From the NCBI RefSeq assembly GCF_007990225.1, contig NZ_BJWF01000001.1:207956-271955 (forward strand): a stretch of DNA of 64,000 bases, written 5' to 3'. This document shows, piece after piece, positions 26,962-36,474 of the stretch (its first letter is position 1; each line of letters starts with the position of its first letter). This DNA comes from Enterococcus villorum (GTDB taxonomy: Bacteria > Bacillota > Bacilli > Lactobacillales > Enterococcaceae). The translations under genes were made by a program, and so were the position numbers. The notes under the pieces were generated by a model, which made no database searches, was not told where the DNA came from, and saw only the letters and a program-made list of their open reading frames with translations.

Positions 26962-27012
26962 AAAAGCCAGTATCCAAGAAACATTGTTTTCTTACTCGAT
27001 ACTGGCTTTTTT
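26962..27012. terminator. Bidirectional terminator between yajQ and the DinG-type helicase gene
   Basis: AAAAGCCAGTATC pairs with GATACTGGCTTTT across a 23-base loop, with T run on the plus side and A/T on the other. Confidence 0.85.
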
Positions 27013-27066
27013 AAGCAAAAGTAACCCTTTTAGCGTATTCATTATTGTTTTAATAGTCGTTGTTAC

Positions 27067-29423
27067 TCATTTGGTCGGTTCATTTTTTTGCCAGAATGCT
27101 TGAATCTCTTTTGATAATTCATGGATACTCGATACTGATTTGGCCGAATGCCAATGTTTAGGAAAGAGCTGACGGTAATCCTTGCGATTAAAGCGTTGAT
27201 CCGCTAATAACACGATCCCTTTATCTTCTTCATCTCTGATCACACGTCCAGCCGCTTGTAGAACTTTGTTCATCCCAGGTAATTGATATGCATAAGCAAA
27301 ACCCAGGTGTTCTTTTTCATCGTAATATTGTTTAATCAATTCTTGTTCATGGTTCATTTGTGGCAATCCGACACCAACAATCATGCTTCCAATCAAACGG
27401 GTACCTCTTAAATCAATACCTTCAGAAAAAATACCACCCATCACGCAAAAACCTACCAATGTCTCTGTTGGCTCTTCTTTGAATTGATCTAAAAAATTTT
27501 CTCTTTCGGACTCATTCATGACAGTGTCTTGAATTACCATTCTTATATTCGGGTATTTGGCTTGAAAAGCTGCGACTGTCTGATCCAAATATTGATAAGA
27601 TGGAAAAAAAATAAAATAGTTCCCTATTTTTTCTTTAACAAAATGGTGAATTGTCTCAATAAGTGGCGACATATTTGTCTCTCTTTTACGATAAGTCGTT
27701 TCTAAATAATTGGTTATCATTACTTTTTGATTTTCTTCTGGAAATGGGCTAGGAATACGATAAGCCAAACTTTCTTGACCTCCCAGCGTTTCTTGATAAT
27801 AAGATAACGGAGAGAAACTAGCAGAAAATAACAAACTACTTCTGCTCTTCGCTAAAGATTGTGCTAAAAAATCACTCGGATCCATACAAAATTCTTTGAT
27901 GATCAAATCGTGGTAACTTTTCTCAAGGGTGGTTTCATAATGGTCATCATAATACTCACTAATTTTCAAAAAATGAAGCAACTCAAAATAAAATGGCAAC
28001 AAGGTTTCTTGAACAGGCTGTTCTGGATATTCTGCTAACCATTCCTGAATGTGTTCACTCAATTGATAGCCGACATCAATTAACGAGTGTGCGGGTTCCT
28101 TTTGATGGTGATAACTCCAGCCTTCTTCCTTTAAAATCTCGCTAATTTTATCAAATTCTTTAAGAAATTTATTGAACCGGCGTCTTAATTTTTGAAATTC
28201 CTTAGGAAGCATTGTATAAACATTTTTTGCACTTTGATACGACAACTTGGCAGAATACATTTCTCTTGAACGGCTCACCAAATTATGTGCTTCATCAATC
28301 AAAAAAAGGTAATCTTCCTTTTTTCTTCTTCAAAAAAACGGCGTAAATAAACAGTGGGATCAAATAAATAGTTATAATCACCGATAATCACATCACACCA
28401 TAAGCTCACGTCTAGCGAGAGTTCAAAAGGGCACAGTGTATGTTTCAAGGCATAACGCTCAATGACAGCTCTTGTGATTTGATTTTCATGATTCAACAAG
28501 TCCCAGAGCCCTTCATTGATTCGATTATAATAGCCATTGGCGTAAGGACATTGATCGGGGTTACACGTTGTTTCATCTAAAAAACAAATTTTGTCTTTTG
28601 CGGTTAGAGTGACGCTTTTGGCTTTTGTTCCTACGTCTTTTAAAGCCACCATTGCATCTTCAGCAACTTGTCTAGTAATTGTTTTAGCCGTTAAATAAAA
28701 AATACGCTCACCGGTTTCTTCACCCATAGCTTTTAAAGAAGGAAATAAAGTAGAAATTGTCTTACCAGTGCCGGTGGGTGCTTCAACGAATAGTTTTTGT
28801 TTGGTCCGAATCGTTTTATACGCAGCTACCGCTAACTCTCTTTGCCCTTTTCTGTAAGTTTCATAAGGAAATTTCAACGCCATCAGCGATGCATTTCTGA
28901 CTGTTCGCCAATTTTCTTGAAAAATCAGCCATTCTTGATAATCTTCCGTTAATTTATTAAAAAATTTATCTAATTGTTCAATGGTTTGATGTTGGATTTT
29001 ACGGGTGACAATTTCTTCTGTGGTTTGAAAATAAGTCAGCTGTAAATTGATTTCTTTCAAATTATGTTCATGACAATAAATATACGCATAGGTTCTTGCT
29101 TGATGAAAAAATAATTCGACCTGCTCTTCTTCAAGGTCTTCAAACCTAGGTTCAGAAGTTTTTATTTCATCAATATAATACATTCCTTCTTTTTGAAAGA
29201 TACCATCTGCGCGTCCCTCAACAATCAACTGATGTTCTTCCAATTGAACAGTCGTTTTTAAATAAACTTCTTTTTCATAGGTGTCACCGGCTTCTTTTTG
29301 TAGCTTACGGTGAATTTTGGCGCCTTCTAGTGCGGTATGGTTACTTTTTTTTCGATTGTCGATACTTCCACGTCTTAGGATAAATTCGACTAAATTTCGT
29401 ACCGATATTTTGGCTTGTTTCAC
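27067..29423 (-). pseudogene. Nuclease-fused DinG/XPD-type ATP-dependent DNA helicase, single frameshift
   Basis: Two abutting frames form one protein of about 785 residues. The 5' frame (29423 to 28299) holds an N-terminal PD-(D/E)XK/Cas4-like region (VEGRADGIFQKEGMYYIDEIKTSEP). It also has the helicase Walker A (VEAPTGTGKTISTLFPSL) and the Fe-S cysteines (KICFLDETTCNPDQCPY, TLCPFELS). The 3' frame starts at LIDEAHN (DEAH box) and ends with the C-terminal helicase half (MGGIFSEGIDLRG, VLQAAGRVIRDEEDKG). They are separated by one missing base in a run of six A residues (minus strand; plus 28319-28324); seven would restore EEEKKEDYLFLIDEAH. Either decay, phase variation or a homopolymer error. 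The family acts on stalled or damaged DNA. Confidence 0.85.
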
Positions 29424-29773
29424 CCATTCCCGCCTCCTTTAACGATAAGCTTACCTGAAAAAAGAGCAAGAAGCAAAAAACATTCACTCAATGAACAAGC
29501 AAATATCAGGTGAGTTTTTCTTTTTTATTGGGTGTTTCATACACTTTTTATAAGAAAAAAACAAAAATTTCCTGTTTTATAGTTGAACCCAAGAAACCTT
29601 TCTCATCTATTTATTTTAAGCTATTTGACATTTCTTCAGGAAAAAATAATTCTTGAAATTTCTTGAACCTGTTCCATTTTATCTTTTTATTTTCTTTCGT
29701 CAAGTAGGGTCTTTTGTTTCCTCCTATTAGTTGCGTTATACTAGAACTAAGTAAGAAATCAGGAGGAAATTTT
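29424..29773. other. Divergent intergenic region
   Basis: AT-rich spacer between the helicase gene and the metallo-beta-lactamase-fold gene. A TTGCGTTATACTAG stretch near 29731 offers a weak -10 (TATACT). No gene or strong hairpin was seen. Confidence 0.35.
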
Positions 29774-30397
29774 ATGCACATTGAACAACTGAAAACAGGA
29801 ACAATTGAAGAAAACTGTTATCTTGTATCTAACGAAGAAGCCTTATTGATTATTGATCCTGGTGAAGACGCGGATAAGATCAAAAGACAAATTGAAAAAA
29901 TACAGCAACGTCCCGTGGCTATTTTATTGACACATACTCATTACGACCATATTGGTGCTGTCGAAGAACTTCGTCAATTTTATCAGATTCCAGTATACGT
30001 TAGTCCTTTGGAACAAGAATGGTTAGGCGATCCAATACTCAATCTTTCTGGATTAGGGCGACATGATGATATGGCTAATGTCATTGTCTCTCCCGCTGAA
30101 TATGAATTTGAAATGAAAGCATACCGTCTTGGAGACATGAACTTTCGTGTCGTCCCTACTCCAGGACATTCCATTGGAAGTGTTAGCTTTATTTTTGATG
30201 ATTTTGTGATCTGTGGAGATGCCCTTTTTAAAGGAAGTATCGGTCGAACCGATTTATATACTGGTAATTTAGAACAGCTGTTACACAGTATCAACACCCA
30301 ACTGTTTGTTTTACCAGATGAATTTGTTGTTTATCCAGGCCACGGAGATGCGACGACGATCGAACATGAAAAAAGAACCAATCCTTTTTTTAATTAA
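29774..30397 (+). CDS. Metallo-beta-lactamase-fold hydrolase (GloB/YqgX-like)
   Basis: 207 residues from the ATG after AGGAGGAAAT; the longer upstream frame is not supported. The Zn-binding HxHxDH motif is LLTHTHYDHIGAVEEL. Further ligands are in TPGHSIGSV, the Asp in CGDALFKGSIGRTD, and the final His in VYPGHGDATTIEHEK. This is the glyoxalase II-like subgroup typical of Firmicutes YqgX. The natural thioester substrate is unknown. The next gene starts 23 bases downstream, so the two are co-transcribed. Confidence 0.93.
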   Translation: MHIEQLKTGTIEENCYLVSNEEALLIIDPGEDADKIKRQIEKIQQRPVAILLTHTHYDHIGAVEELRQFYQIPVYVSPLEQEWLGDPILNLSGLGRHDDMANVIVSPAEYEFEMKAYRLGDMNFRVVPTPGHSIGSVSFIFDDFVICGDALFKGSIGRTDLYTGNLEQLLHSINTQLFVLPDEFVVYPGHGDATTIEHEKRTNPFFN

Positions 30398-30420
30398 TTA
30401 TTGAATAGGAGGAGTTAGCA

Positions 30421-31125
30421 ATGACTGAAACAACCCTTTATATTGTCAGACATGGAAAAACCATGTTCAATACGATTGAACGTGTCCAAGGTTGGTGTGA
30501 CACCCCACTGACCAAAAAAGGCCAAGAAGGCATCCGCTATCTTGGCAAAGGATTAAAAGAAATTGATTTTTCTTTTGCCTACTCTAGTGATAGTGGCCGT
30601 GCAATTGAAACAGCTCGGATCATTTTAAGTGAACATTCAAAAGGAAAAGAAGTGCCTTATTTTATTGACCAACGGATTCGTGAGTGGTGTTTTGGTTCTT
30701 TAGAAGGTGGCTATGACATGGAGATGTGGGGTGTTATTCCCCGGGTATTAAATTTTAAAACATCCAGTGAAATGTTTACTAAAGATGTCACTTTTGAACA
30801 AATTGCCAATGCCATTTATAATCTCGATACTGCTGGCTGGGCGGAGACTTATGACACCTTAAAAAGTCGTGTTTGGTCTGGATTTGAAGACATTGCCCAT
30901 CGTTGTGAAAAAAATGGAGGCGGAAATGTTTTGGTCGTTTCCCATGGTTTAACAATCGGCTTTTTATTGAATTTGATTGATGCCAAACAACCAGTTCGAG
31001 CGGGATTACTAAATGGAAGTGTCACAAAAGTAACCTATCAAAACGGAAAATTCACGATTGTTGATATTAATGATACGAGCTATATTGAAAATGGAAAAAA
31101 TAAGTTGCATGATTCTTTCCTATAA
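30421..31125 (+). CDS. Histidine phosphatase family protein (phosphoglycerate mutase-like)
   Basis: 234 residues. The catalytic RHG motif is LYIVRHGKTMFNTIERVQGW, with Arg in YSSDSGRAIETARI, Glu in REWCFGSLEGG and the second His in LVVSHGLTIGFLL. These match the broad-specificity cofactor-independent phosphatases of the dPGM superfamily. AGGAGG precedes the ATG. It forms an operon with the preceding metallo-hydrolase gene, ended by a long hairpin at 31170-31240. The substrate is unknown. Confidence 0.92.
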   Translation: MTETTLYIVRHGKTMFNTIERVQGWCDTPLTKKGQEGIRYLGKGLKEIDFSFAYSSDSGRAIETARIILSEHSKGKEVPYFIDQRIREWCFGSLEGGYDMEMWGVIPRVLNFKTSSEMFTKDVTFEQIANAIYNLDTAGWAETYDTLKSRVWSGFEDIAHRCEKNGGGNVLVVSHGLTIGFLLNLIDAKQPVRAGLLNGSVTKVTYQNGKFTIVDINDTSYIENGKNKLHDSFL

Positions 31126-31169
31126 ATTTATTCATATTTTACAAAAAATGTGCTAATGGATGCTTTCTT

Positions 31170-31241
31170 AACGAGTGATCAAGTGCTGTTCTTTCTACTT
31201 TAGATTAAGAAGAAAGACAGGTATGGATTGCTCGTTTTTAT
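31170..31241 (+). terminator. Terminator of the metallo-hydrolase/phosphatase operon
   Basis: Extended hairpin: AACGAGTGATC pairs with GATTGCTCGTT, and the inner CTGTTCTTTCT with AGAAAGACAG. A TTTTTATTTG run follows. Confidence 0.75.
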
Positions 31242-31286
31242 TTGCCAATGTGATTTCTCAAATTTTTCTTAATTTGAAGAAAGCAT

Positions 31287-31315
31287 TTGGTTTTCACTCC
31301 AAAGAACGATATACT
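31287..31315 (+). promoter_or_regulatory. Promoter of uppP
   Basis: TTGGTT (31287-31292), 17-base spacer, TATACT (31310-31315), 35 bases before the uppP start. Confidence 0.7.
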
Positions 31316-31349
31316 AAATAATGTATTTTATTTGGGAAGGAAGGAAACT

Positions 31350-32183
31350 ATGTTTTTTGCAAATATCATAAAAGCAGCTATCTTAGGAATTATCGAAGGG
31401 ATTACCGAGTGGTTGCCGATCAGTAGTACTGGTCATTTGATTCTAGCAGATCAGTTTATTAAGCTAGATGCTAGCTCACAGTTTATGTCAATGTTTAATG
31501 TCGTCATCCAATTAGGCGCTATTTTGGCGGTCGTCGTTTTATATTTCCATAAATTAAATCCCTTTTCTCCAAGCAAGACAACGATTGAGAAAAAAGATAC
31601 TTGGACACTTTGGTTTAAAGTAATAGTTGCTTGTATCCCTGCGGTTATTATTGGATTACCATTAGATGATTGGTTAGAAGCGCATTTTTATAAATTCTTA
31701 CCTGTTGCCATCGTGTTGATCATCTATGGTATCGCCTTTATTCTTGTCGAAAAAAGGAACAAAAATAAAACACCCCGTTGGACAACATTGAATGATTTTA
31801 CTTATCAAGCTGCCTTACTTGTAGGATTATTCCAAGTATTAGCACTGGTTCCAGGAACCTCTCGTTCAGGTGCCACGATTTTAGGAGCAATTTTAATTGA
31901 TGCTTCAAGATTTGTTGCCACTGAGTTTTCATTTTTCTTAGGTATTCCTGTAATGTTCGGTGCTAGTGGTCTAAAAATTGTGAAGTATCTAGTACAAGGA
32001 AATTCTTTTAAAATGGAAGAAACGATCGTATTATTAGTTGGTACACTGGTTTCATTTATTGTTTCTGTTTTAGCCATTAAATTCTTATTAAACTATTTGA
32101 AGAAAAACGATTTTACTGTTTTTGGATGGTATCGCATCATTTTAGGTATTATTTTAATTGGTTATTGGTTTATCGCCATGTAA
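31350..32183 (+). CDS. uppP: Undecaprenyl-diphosphate phosphatase
   Basis: 277 residues from the ATG after GGAAGGAAGG. Recycles the lipid carrier for peptidoglycan and other wall polymers; overexpression confers bacitracin tolerance (BacA). Both signatures are visible: [20 protein letters not shown] near the N-terminus and [16 protein letters not shown] in the second half. Multiple membrane segments follow the known topology. The longer in-frame start at 31287 falls on the promoter and is rejected. A compact terminator follows. Confidence 0.96.
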   Translation: MFFANIIKAAILGIIEGITEWLPISSTGHLILADQFIKLDASSQFMSMFNVVIQLGAILAVVVLYFHKLNPFSPSKTTIEKKDTWTLWFKVIVACIPAVIIGLPLDDWLEAHFYKFLPVAIVLIIYGIAFILVEKRNKNKTPRWTTLNDFTYQAALLVGLFQVLALVPGTSRSGATILGAILIDASRFVATEFSFFLGIPVMFGASGLKIVKYLVQGNSFKMEETIVLLVGTLVSFIVSVLAIKFLLNYLKKNDFTVFGWYRIILGIILIGYWFIAM

Positions 32184-32196
32184 ATAAACATACGAG

Positions 32197-32227
32197 ACGC
32201 ACTGCAATAGTCAGTGCGTTTTTTTAT
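32197..32227 (+). terminator. Terminator of uppP
   Basis: 8-bp stem ACGCACTG / CAGTGCGT with a 7-base loop and a run of T residues. Confidence 0.9.
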
Positions 32228-32268
32228 TCATTTTAATAAAGAATGTTTTTATTCCTTGTTTAAATAAC

Positions 32269-32283
32269 TGATAACTATTATCG
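32269..32283. promoter_or_regulatory. Fur-like box upstream of the P1B-4 ATPase gene
   Basis: TGATAAC-T-ATTATCG fits the 7-1-7 Fur/PerR family consensus TGATAAT-N-ATTATCA with two mismatches. It lies 75 bases before the TTG start, where a promoter is expected. A second, weaker TTTCATTATCATTTA follows. Whether Fur, PerR or Zur binds cannot be told from sequence. Confidence 0.6.
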
Positions 32284-32357
32284 TTCTCATTTAACAAATT
32301 TCATTATCATTTATATTAACGGTATGTTATATTGATTTTGAAAAGGAGGAATGTTCT

Positions 32358-34280
32358 TTGAATAACATAAAATATACTTTCATACCAGTCATTAGTTGCC
32401 TGTCTCTCATGCTTTTAGGACTTCTCTCTCAAGCTATTTCCCCTTACTTAAGTTTGGCATTTTATTTAGGAGCAATTCTATTTGGCGGATTTAAACAAAC
32501 GCAAGAAGGTTTGATCGAGCTTTGGGAGGAACATACTTTAAATGTTGACTTATTAATGGCATTAGCCGCAATTGGTGCCTGTCTGATTGGTGAGTTTTTT
32601 GAAGGCGCCATGTTAACGTTTATTTTTTGTTTAAGTGGAGCACTTGAAGAATATACAACCAGTAAAAGCCAACAAGAGATCACTGCATTGATGAATCTTC
32701 AACCTCACAAAGCTCAACGCTTAACTGAGAAAGAAGAGTTGGAAGAAATTGCTGTAGAGGAATTAACGATCCATGATCGCGTTTTTGTCAGTAAAGGAGC
32801 AACAATTCCAATTGATGGCTTTTTGGAAAGCTCACAAGCTGTTGTTGATGAAGCAACCATCAGTGGCGAATCGATCCCAGTCGAAAAAAAACAACAGGAT
32901 GAATTATTTGCTGGAACGATTAATCAAGGGAACCCTTTTATTCTTCGTGTGACCAAAAAAAGCACAGATACTGTGTTTGCCAAAATCATCAAATTAGTGG
33001 AAGAAGCACAAAACACACCAACAAAAACGGCCTCATTTATCTCACGCATTGAAAATACGTATGTAAAATGTGTATTATTGTTCGTTCCCCTAATGGTTCT
33101 CTTTTCTTCCTTCTTCTTTGGTTGGAGTCTACAAGAAAGTTTCTATCGAGGGATGGTTTTATTAGTGGTCGCTTCTCCATGTGCGTTAGTGGCTTCTGCT
33201 ACTCCTGCTACCCTGGCTGCCTTATCAAACGCCGCCAGAAATGGTGTATTAATTAAAGGTGGCTTTCATTTGGAACAATTCGCTCAATTAAGATCAATTG
33301 CTTTTGATAAAACAGGGACTTTAACACAAGGAAAACCGGTAGTAACCGATAGCTATTTTGTAACAGATGATGTTCTTATTTCTCAACAAATTTTAGTATC
33401 CATGGAAGAAAAAACCACCCACCCATTAGCCCAAGCCATTGTGGCTCATTTTGATTGTCAGATACCAAAGGAAATCCAACAGTTATCAATTGAAGAAATG
33501 ACTGGTTTTGGCTTACGAACAACATATCAAGGAAATGAATGGGGCGTTGGGAAATGGCTTCCAGAAAAAAGAAAAATTCAAGATCAAGAGATCAAACGAC
33601 AAATCGCACTACTCGAGCAACAAGGAAAAACTGTAATAGCCTTAACTAGAGACGATGAATTAATGGCTGTCCTTGGATTATTAGATGTGCCAAAAGACAA
33701 TGCCAAGCAAGTCATCGATTATTTCAATGCCCAAAATATTTCGACAAGTATGATCACTGGTGACAACAAGGGAACTGCACAAGTGATTGCAAAACAAATT
33801 GGTATCCACAATCTTTTCGCAGATTGTACACCAGCTAAAAAGACGAAGTATGCGCAACAGCAAAAAGAAACTTATGAGGTGACTGCAATGGTGGGAGATG
33901 GCGTAAACGATGCACCAGCCCTTGCTACAGCTTCTTTAGGAATTGCCATGGGACAAGGGACGGATGTGGCAATGGAAATTGCCGATATTGTATTGGTGAA
34001 AAATGATTTGCACCAATTAACTTACACCCATCGCTTATCACTTAAAATGAAAAAAATAATTAAACAAAACATTCTTTTTTCCTTAACAATGATTTGTCTA
34101 TTGATCCTCTCTAATTTTCTCCAATTTTTAAACTTACCTTTAGGTGTCGTGGGACATGAAGGAAGTACCATTTTAGTGATTTTAAACGGTTTACGTTTAT
34201 TGAAACCACTACCAGTTCCCAAACAAAAAGAACCCCCTTGTGCCAGCTGCCCTTTACAGTCTACAGAGCTTTCTTCTTAA
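32358..34280 (+). CDS. P1B-4-type heavy-metal transporting ATPase (PfeT/ZosA/FrvA-like)
   Basis: 640 residues from a TTG preceded by AAAAGGAGG. P-type ATPase landmarks: the actuator TISGESIPVEK, the phosphorylated Asp in AFDKTGTLTQGKP, the HP dipeptide in KTTHPLAQ and the hinge MVGDGVNDAPALA. The TM motif is SPC (VVASPCALVAS), and TM8 carries HEGST (VVGHEGSTILVILNG). Together these define the P1B-4 class (Fe/Co/Zn efflux). There is no N-terminal metal-binding domain. The C-terminus has CASC, a possible soft-metal site. The upstream Fur-like box suggests an iron-linked role, as for Listeria FrvA or Bacillus PfeT. Confidence 0.93.
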   Translation: MNNIKYTFIPVISCLSLMLLGLLSQAISPYLSLAFYLGAILFGGFKQTQEGLIELWEEHTLNVDLLMALAAIGACLIGEFFEGAMLTFIFCLSGALEEYTTSKSQQEITALMNLQPHKAQRLTEKEELEEIAVEELTIHDRVFVSKGATIPIDGFLESSQAVVDEATISGESIPVEKKQQDELFAGTINQGNPFILRVTKKSTDTVFAKIIKLVEEAQNTPTKTASFISRIENTYVKCVLLFVPLMVLFSSFFFGWSLQESFYRGMVLLVVASPCALVASATPATLAALSNAARNGVLIKGGFHLEQFAQLRSIAFDKTGTLTQGKPVVTDSYFVTDDVLISQQILVSMEEKTTHPLAQAIVAHFDCQIPKEIQQLSIEEMTGFGLRTTYQGNEWGVGKWLPEKRKIQDQEIKRQIALLEQQGKTVIALTRDDELMAVLGLLDVPKDNAKQVIDYFNAQNISTSMITGDNKGTAQVIAKQIGIHNLFADCTPAKKTKYAQQQKETYEVTAMVGDGVNDAPALATASLGIAMGQGTDVAMEIADIVLVKNDLHQLTYTHRLSLKMKKIIKQNILFSLTMICLLILSNFLQFLNLPLGVVGHEGSTILVILNGLRLLKPLPVPKQKEPPCASCPLQSTELSS

Positions 34281-34369
34281 ACACTTGATCCTAAGAGAAT
34301 AAAATCCTCTCTTTTGTAAGAATAAAAAAAATGATATGATGGATGGCAGGAAAGTGAGGTTCTCTAGTT

Positions 34370-34825
34370 ATGGAAAGTTGGCTTTTTCTTGGATTAATCA
34401 TGCTTGTTGCATTGCTTTCTAAAAATCAAAGTTTAATTATTGCAACTGGTTTTATTTTACTTGTCAAGCTCATTCCGATGTCGAAATTCTTTCTTACTTG
34501 GTTACAAGGCAAAGGAATTAACATTGGTGTAACGATCATCACAGCGGCTATTTTAGTTCCAATTGCTACTGGGGAAATCGGTTTAAGAGATTTGCTTGAT
34601 GCTTTTAAATCGCCAATCGGCTGGATTGCTATTTTTTGTGGCGGATTAGTTGCTGTCCTTTCTTCTAAAGGCGTAGGACTGATTGCTTCTGATCCACAAA
34701 TCACGGTTGCTTTAGTTTTTGGGACGATCCTTGGCGTTGTTTTTTTAAAAGGAATCGCCGCAGGTCCAGTCATTGCTTCTGGCATCACTTATTGTCTCTT
34801 GCAATTATTTTCCTTAAGCAAGTAG
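34370..34825 (+). CDS. DUF441 family membrane protein (YtwI-like)
   Basis: 151 residues with about four hydrophobic segments (WLFLGLIMLVALLSK, SLIIATGFILLVKLI, GVTIITAAILVPIATG, and a Gly-rich C-terminal pair IASDPQITVALVFGTILGVV/GIAAGPVIASGITYCLL). The conserved LVPIATGEIGLRDL and GVAAGPVIA-type motifs are those of DUF441. Function unknown. AGTGAGGT lies upstream at somewhat long spacing. Confidence 0.9.
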   Translation: MESWLFLGLIMLVALLSKNQSLIIATGFILLVKLIPMSKFFLTWLQGKGINIGVTIITAAILVPIATGEIGLRDLLDAFKSPIGWIAIFCGGLVAVLSSKGVGLIASDPQITVALVFGTILGVVFLKGIAAGPVIASGITYCLLQLFSLSK

Positions 34826-34887
34826 CATAAAGTGTTTTAACCGTATGAATCGTCTTTTTCATGCTATACTTATCATGAGGTGATCGT

Positions 34888-35016
34888 ATGTTAGATAAAT
34901 TAAAATACTTTATCGGCACAGTTGGGTGGTTTTTATTGGCAATTGTCTTGATTTTAGGATTAGCTTATCTGTTATTCCCTGATTTGATTCAAAATGTGTT
35001 CGACACCTATTTTTAA
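34888..35016 (+). CDS. Small single-pass membrane peptide, 42 residues
   Basis: ATG after TGAGGTGAT. The product MLDKLKYFIGTVGWFLL and onward (AIVLILGLAYLLFPDLIQNVFDTYF) has one hydrophobic span. No family is recognised. Good ribosome site and conserved-looking layout; a preceding TATACT -10 at about 34864 supports separate expression. Confidence 0.6.
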   Translation: MLDKLKYFIGTVGWFLLAIVLILGLAYLLFPDLIQNVFDTYF

Positions 35017-35317
35017 TTCTTTAATGAAGACACAAAGATCGGTCATTTGTCACAATAATTCAAACTTCCCCCAGCTAATTTTACTTTATCGCCCTTTTTG
35101 TAAAATCAACTCAGGTTTTATGGAAAGGGCGTTATTTGTATTATTTTAATTTTTCTTTTTGAATCCTCTATTCTTACCACTAATTAGCCAATAATATGAA
35201 ACAATCCTCATTTCTTTTTGGCTCCTTCTTTCTTTTTTTGTTATACTAGAATGCAGAACAGCTCTTTTTTAAACAAGAGTGTGCTCATATGTTTCATTTA
35301 TAGAAAGGAAGACGCTC

Positions 35318-35587
35318 ATGGAAACCTTTGAAGGTCTTTTAATTGATACTTATGTTTTACAGGAACAACCAATGATGTTAACTGGTTTAAATCTCCAGCT
35401 TGAAGATCGGGTAATCAACGGTCTCCTGAAAGATCGCTACTTAGCAAAATATATTTTGCGCCTCCCATTAAATAAATACGTTTTACAAGTCAGTGGTAAA
35501 TGGAATCGTCGAAATCAATTAGTCATCAAGAAAATGGTGATTAAAAACATTGATGAATACATTAAAATTATCGGCACTCCAGATTAA
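35318..35587 (+). CDS. Conserved hypothetical protein, 89 residues
   Basis: Starts at the ATG after AAAGGAAG; an upstream in-frame ATG at 35279 is not preceded by a ribosome site. A soluble alpha/beta chain (METFEGLLIDTYVLQEQPMM, then ILRLPLNKYVLQVSGKWNRRNQLVIKKMVIK). No known domain or membrane segment. It is monocistronic; the next transcription unit begins about 100 bases later. Confidence 0.6.
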   Translation: METFEGLLIDTYVLQEQPMMLTGLNLQLEDRVINGLLKDRYLAKYILRLPLNKYVLQVSGKWNRRNQLVIKKMVIKNIDEYIKIIGTPD

Positions 35588-35687
35588 CAGCAGTTCTGCC
35601 AATGGATAACGGTTATAAAATAACTAGCAATTGAAATCGTTATGATTGCCTTTTCTATGAGAAAAGTATCCCTTTTCAAAAAAAGCT

Positions 35688-35715
35688 TTGCAAACGGTTG
35701 TCTTTGTTATATAAT
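35688..35715 (+). promoter_or_regulatory. Promoter of a candidate small RNA
   Basis: TTGCAA (35688-35693), 16-base spacer, TATAAT (35710-35715). No ORF with a ribosome site follows before the terminator at 35782-35814. Confidence 0.7.
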
Positions 35716-35721
35716 GTTCGA

Positions 35722-35814
35722 GTACCAAACAGTCCCATTCAAATTTTGTTTAAAAAGATTTATTTATCTGCTTTGGTTAAACGCTATTGTCTCCCACAAT
35801 AGCGTTTTTTATTT
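35722..35814 (+). ncRNA. Candidate small RNA between the 89-residue gene and rpsT
   Basis: About 93 bases lie between a strong sigma-A promoter (TATAAT ends 35715) and a perfect terminator (stem AACGCTATTGT / ACAATAGCGTT, 35782-35808, then T8). No credible reading frame lies inside. No match to a known RNA family was recognised. It is supported by promoter/terminator structure only; expression is inferred. Confidence 0.55.
35782..35814 (+). terminator. Rho-independent terminator of the candidate small RNA
   Basis: 11-bp perfect stem with a 5-base loop (CTCCC) and a T run. Confidence 0.9.
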
Positions 35815-35900
35815 TTGAGAGGTATACATAAAAGAAGCAAGCCAATCCTCTGACTTTTCCTTTCTTTTAGTGTTAAGGAAAAAAACTTGTCATGTTCATA

Positions 35901-35929
35901 TTGCAAAGATTCACTGATTTAGGTATAAT
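35901..35929 (+). promoter_or_regulatory. Promoter of rpsT
   Basis: TTGCAA, exact 17-base spacer, TATAAT at 35924-35929, 60 bases before the rpsT ATG. Confidence 0.82.
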
Positions 35930-35989
35930 AATGAATGTTGAATTATGCGGTAACACGCGTAAGAACTTAAGTTATCGGAGGTGAAACTA

Positions 35990-36244
35990 ATGCCAAACAT
36001 TGAATCTGCAATCAAACGTGTTCGTACAAGCGAAAATGCGAACGTTAAAAATTCATCTCAAACAAGCGCTATGCGTACTGCAATCAAAAAATTTGAAGAT
36101 GCTGTAGCTTCAGGTGCTGAAAACGTAGATGCGTTATATAAAGAAGCTGTTAAAGCTATTGATATGGCTGAAACAAAAGGTCTAATTCATAAAAACAAAG
36201 CTAACCGCGACAAATCTCGTTTAAGCAAAAAAATCGCTAAATAA
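35990..36244 (+). CDS. rpsT: 30S ribosomal protein S20
   Basis: 84 residues beginning [20 protein letters not shown] and ending [18 protein letters not shown], diagnostic of S20 (three-helix bundle that binds 16S rRNA). The ATG at 35990 follows GGAGGTGA; the apparent upstream GTG at 35981 lies within that ribosome site. It has its own promoter and terminator and faces holA, the usual neighbour of rpsT in Firmicutes. Confidence 0.97.
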   Translation: MPNIESAIKRVRTSENANVKNSSQTSAMRTAIKKFEDAVASGAENVDALYKEAVKAIDMAETKGLIHKNKANRDKSRLSKKIAK

Positions 36245-36246
36245 GG

Positions 36247-36270
36247 AAATCGGCTACGGCCGGTTTTTTT
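36247..36270 (+). terminator. Terminator of rpsT
   Basis: AATCGGC pairs with GCCGGTT (one G-U) around a short loop, followed by T7. Confidence 0.85.
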
Positions 36271-36474
36271 ATTTACCCGAAAATTTTCTCACTAATCTTA
36301 CACTTAAACATTCTGAACAAGTAAATTTCCTGTTAGAATTGATTCAAGAAATCTTTTAATTGGTACTTGCTATAAATAAATCATACATAATTATTTTTAT
36401 AACTTCAGAAATAATAGGTGTCTCTTCCCTTAATTTTTCACCCATACTATCTATAGAATGGTAGGAGAATTTTA

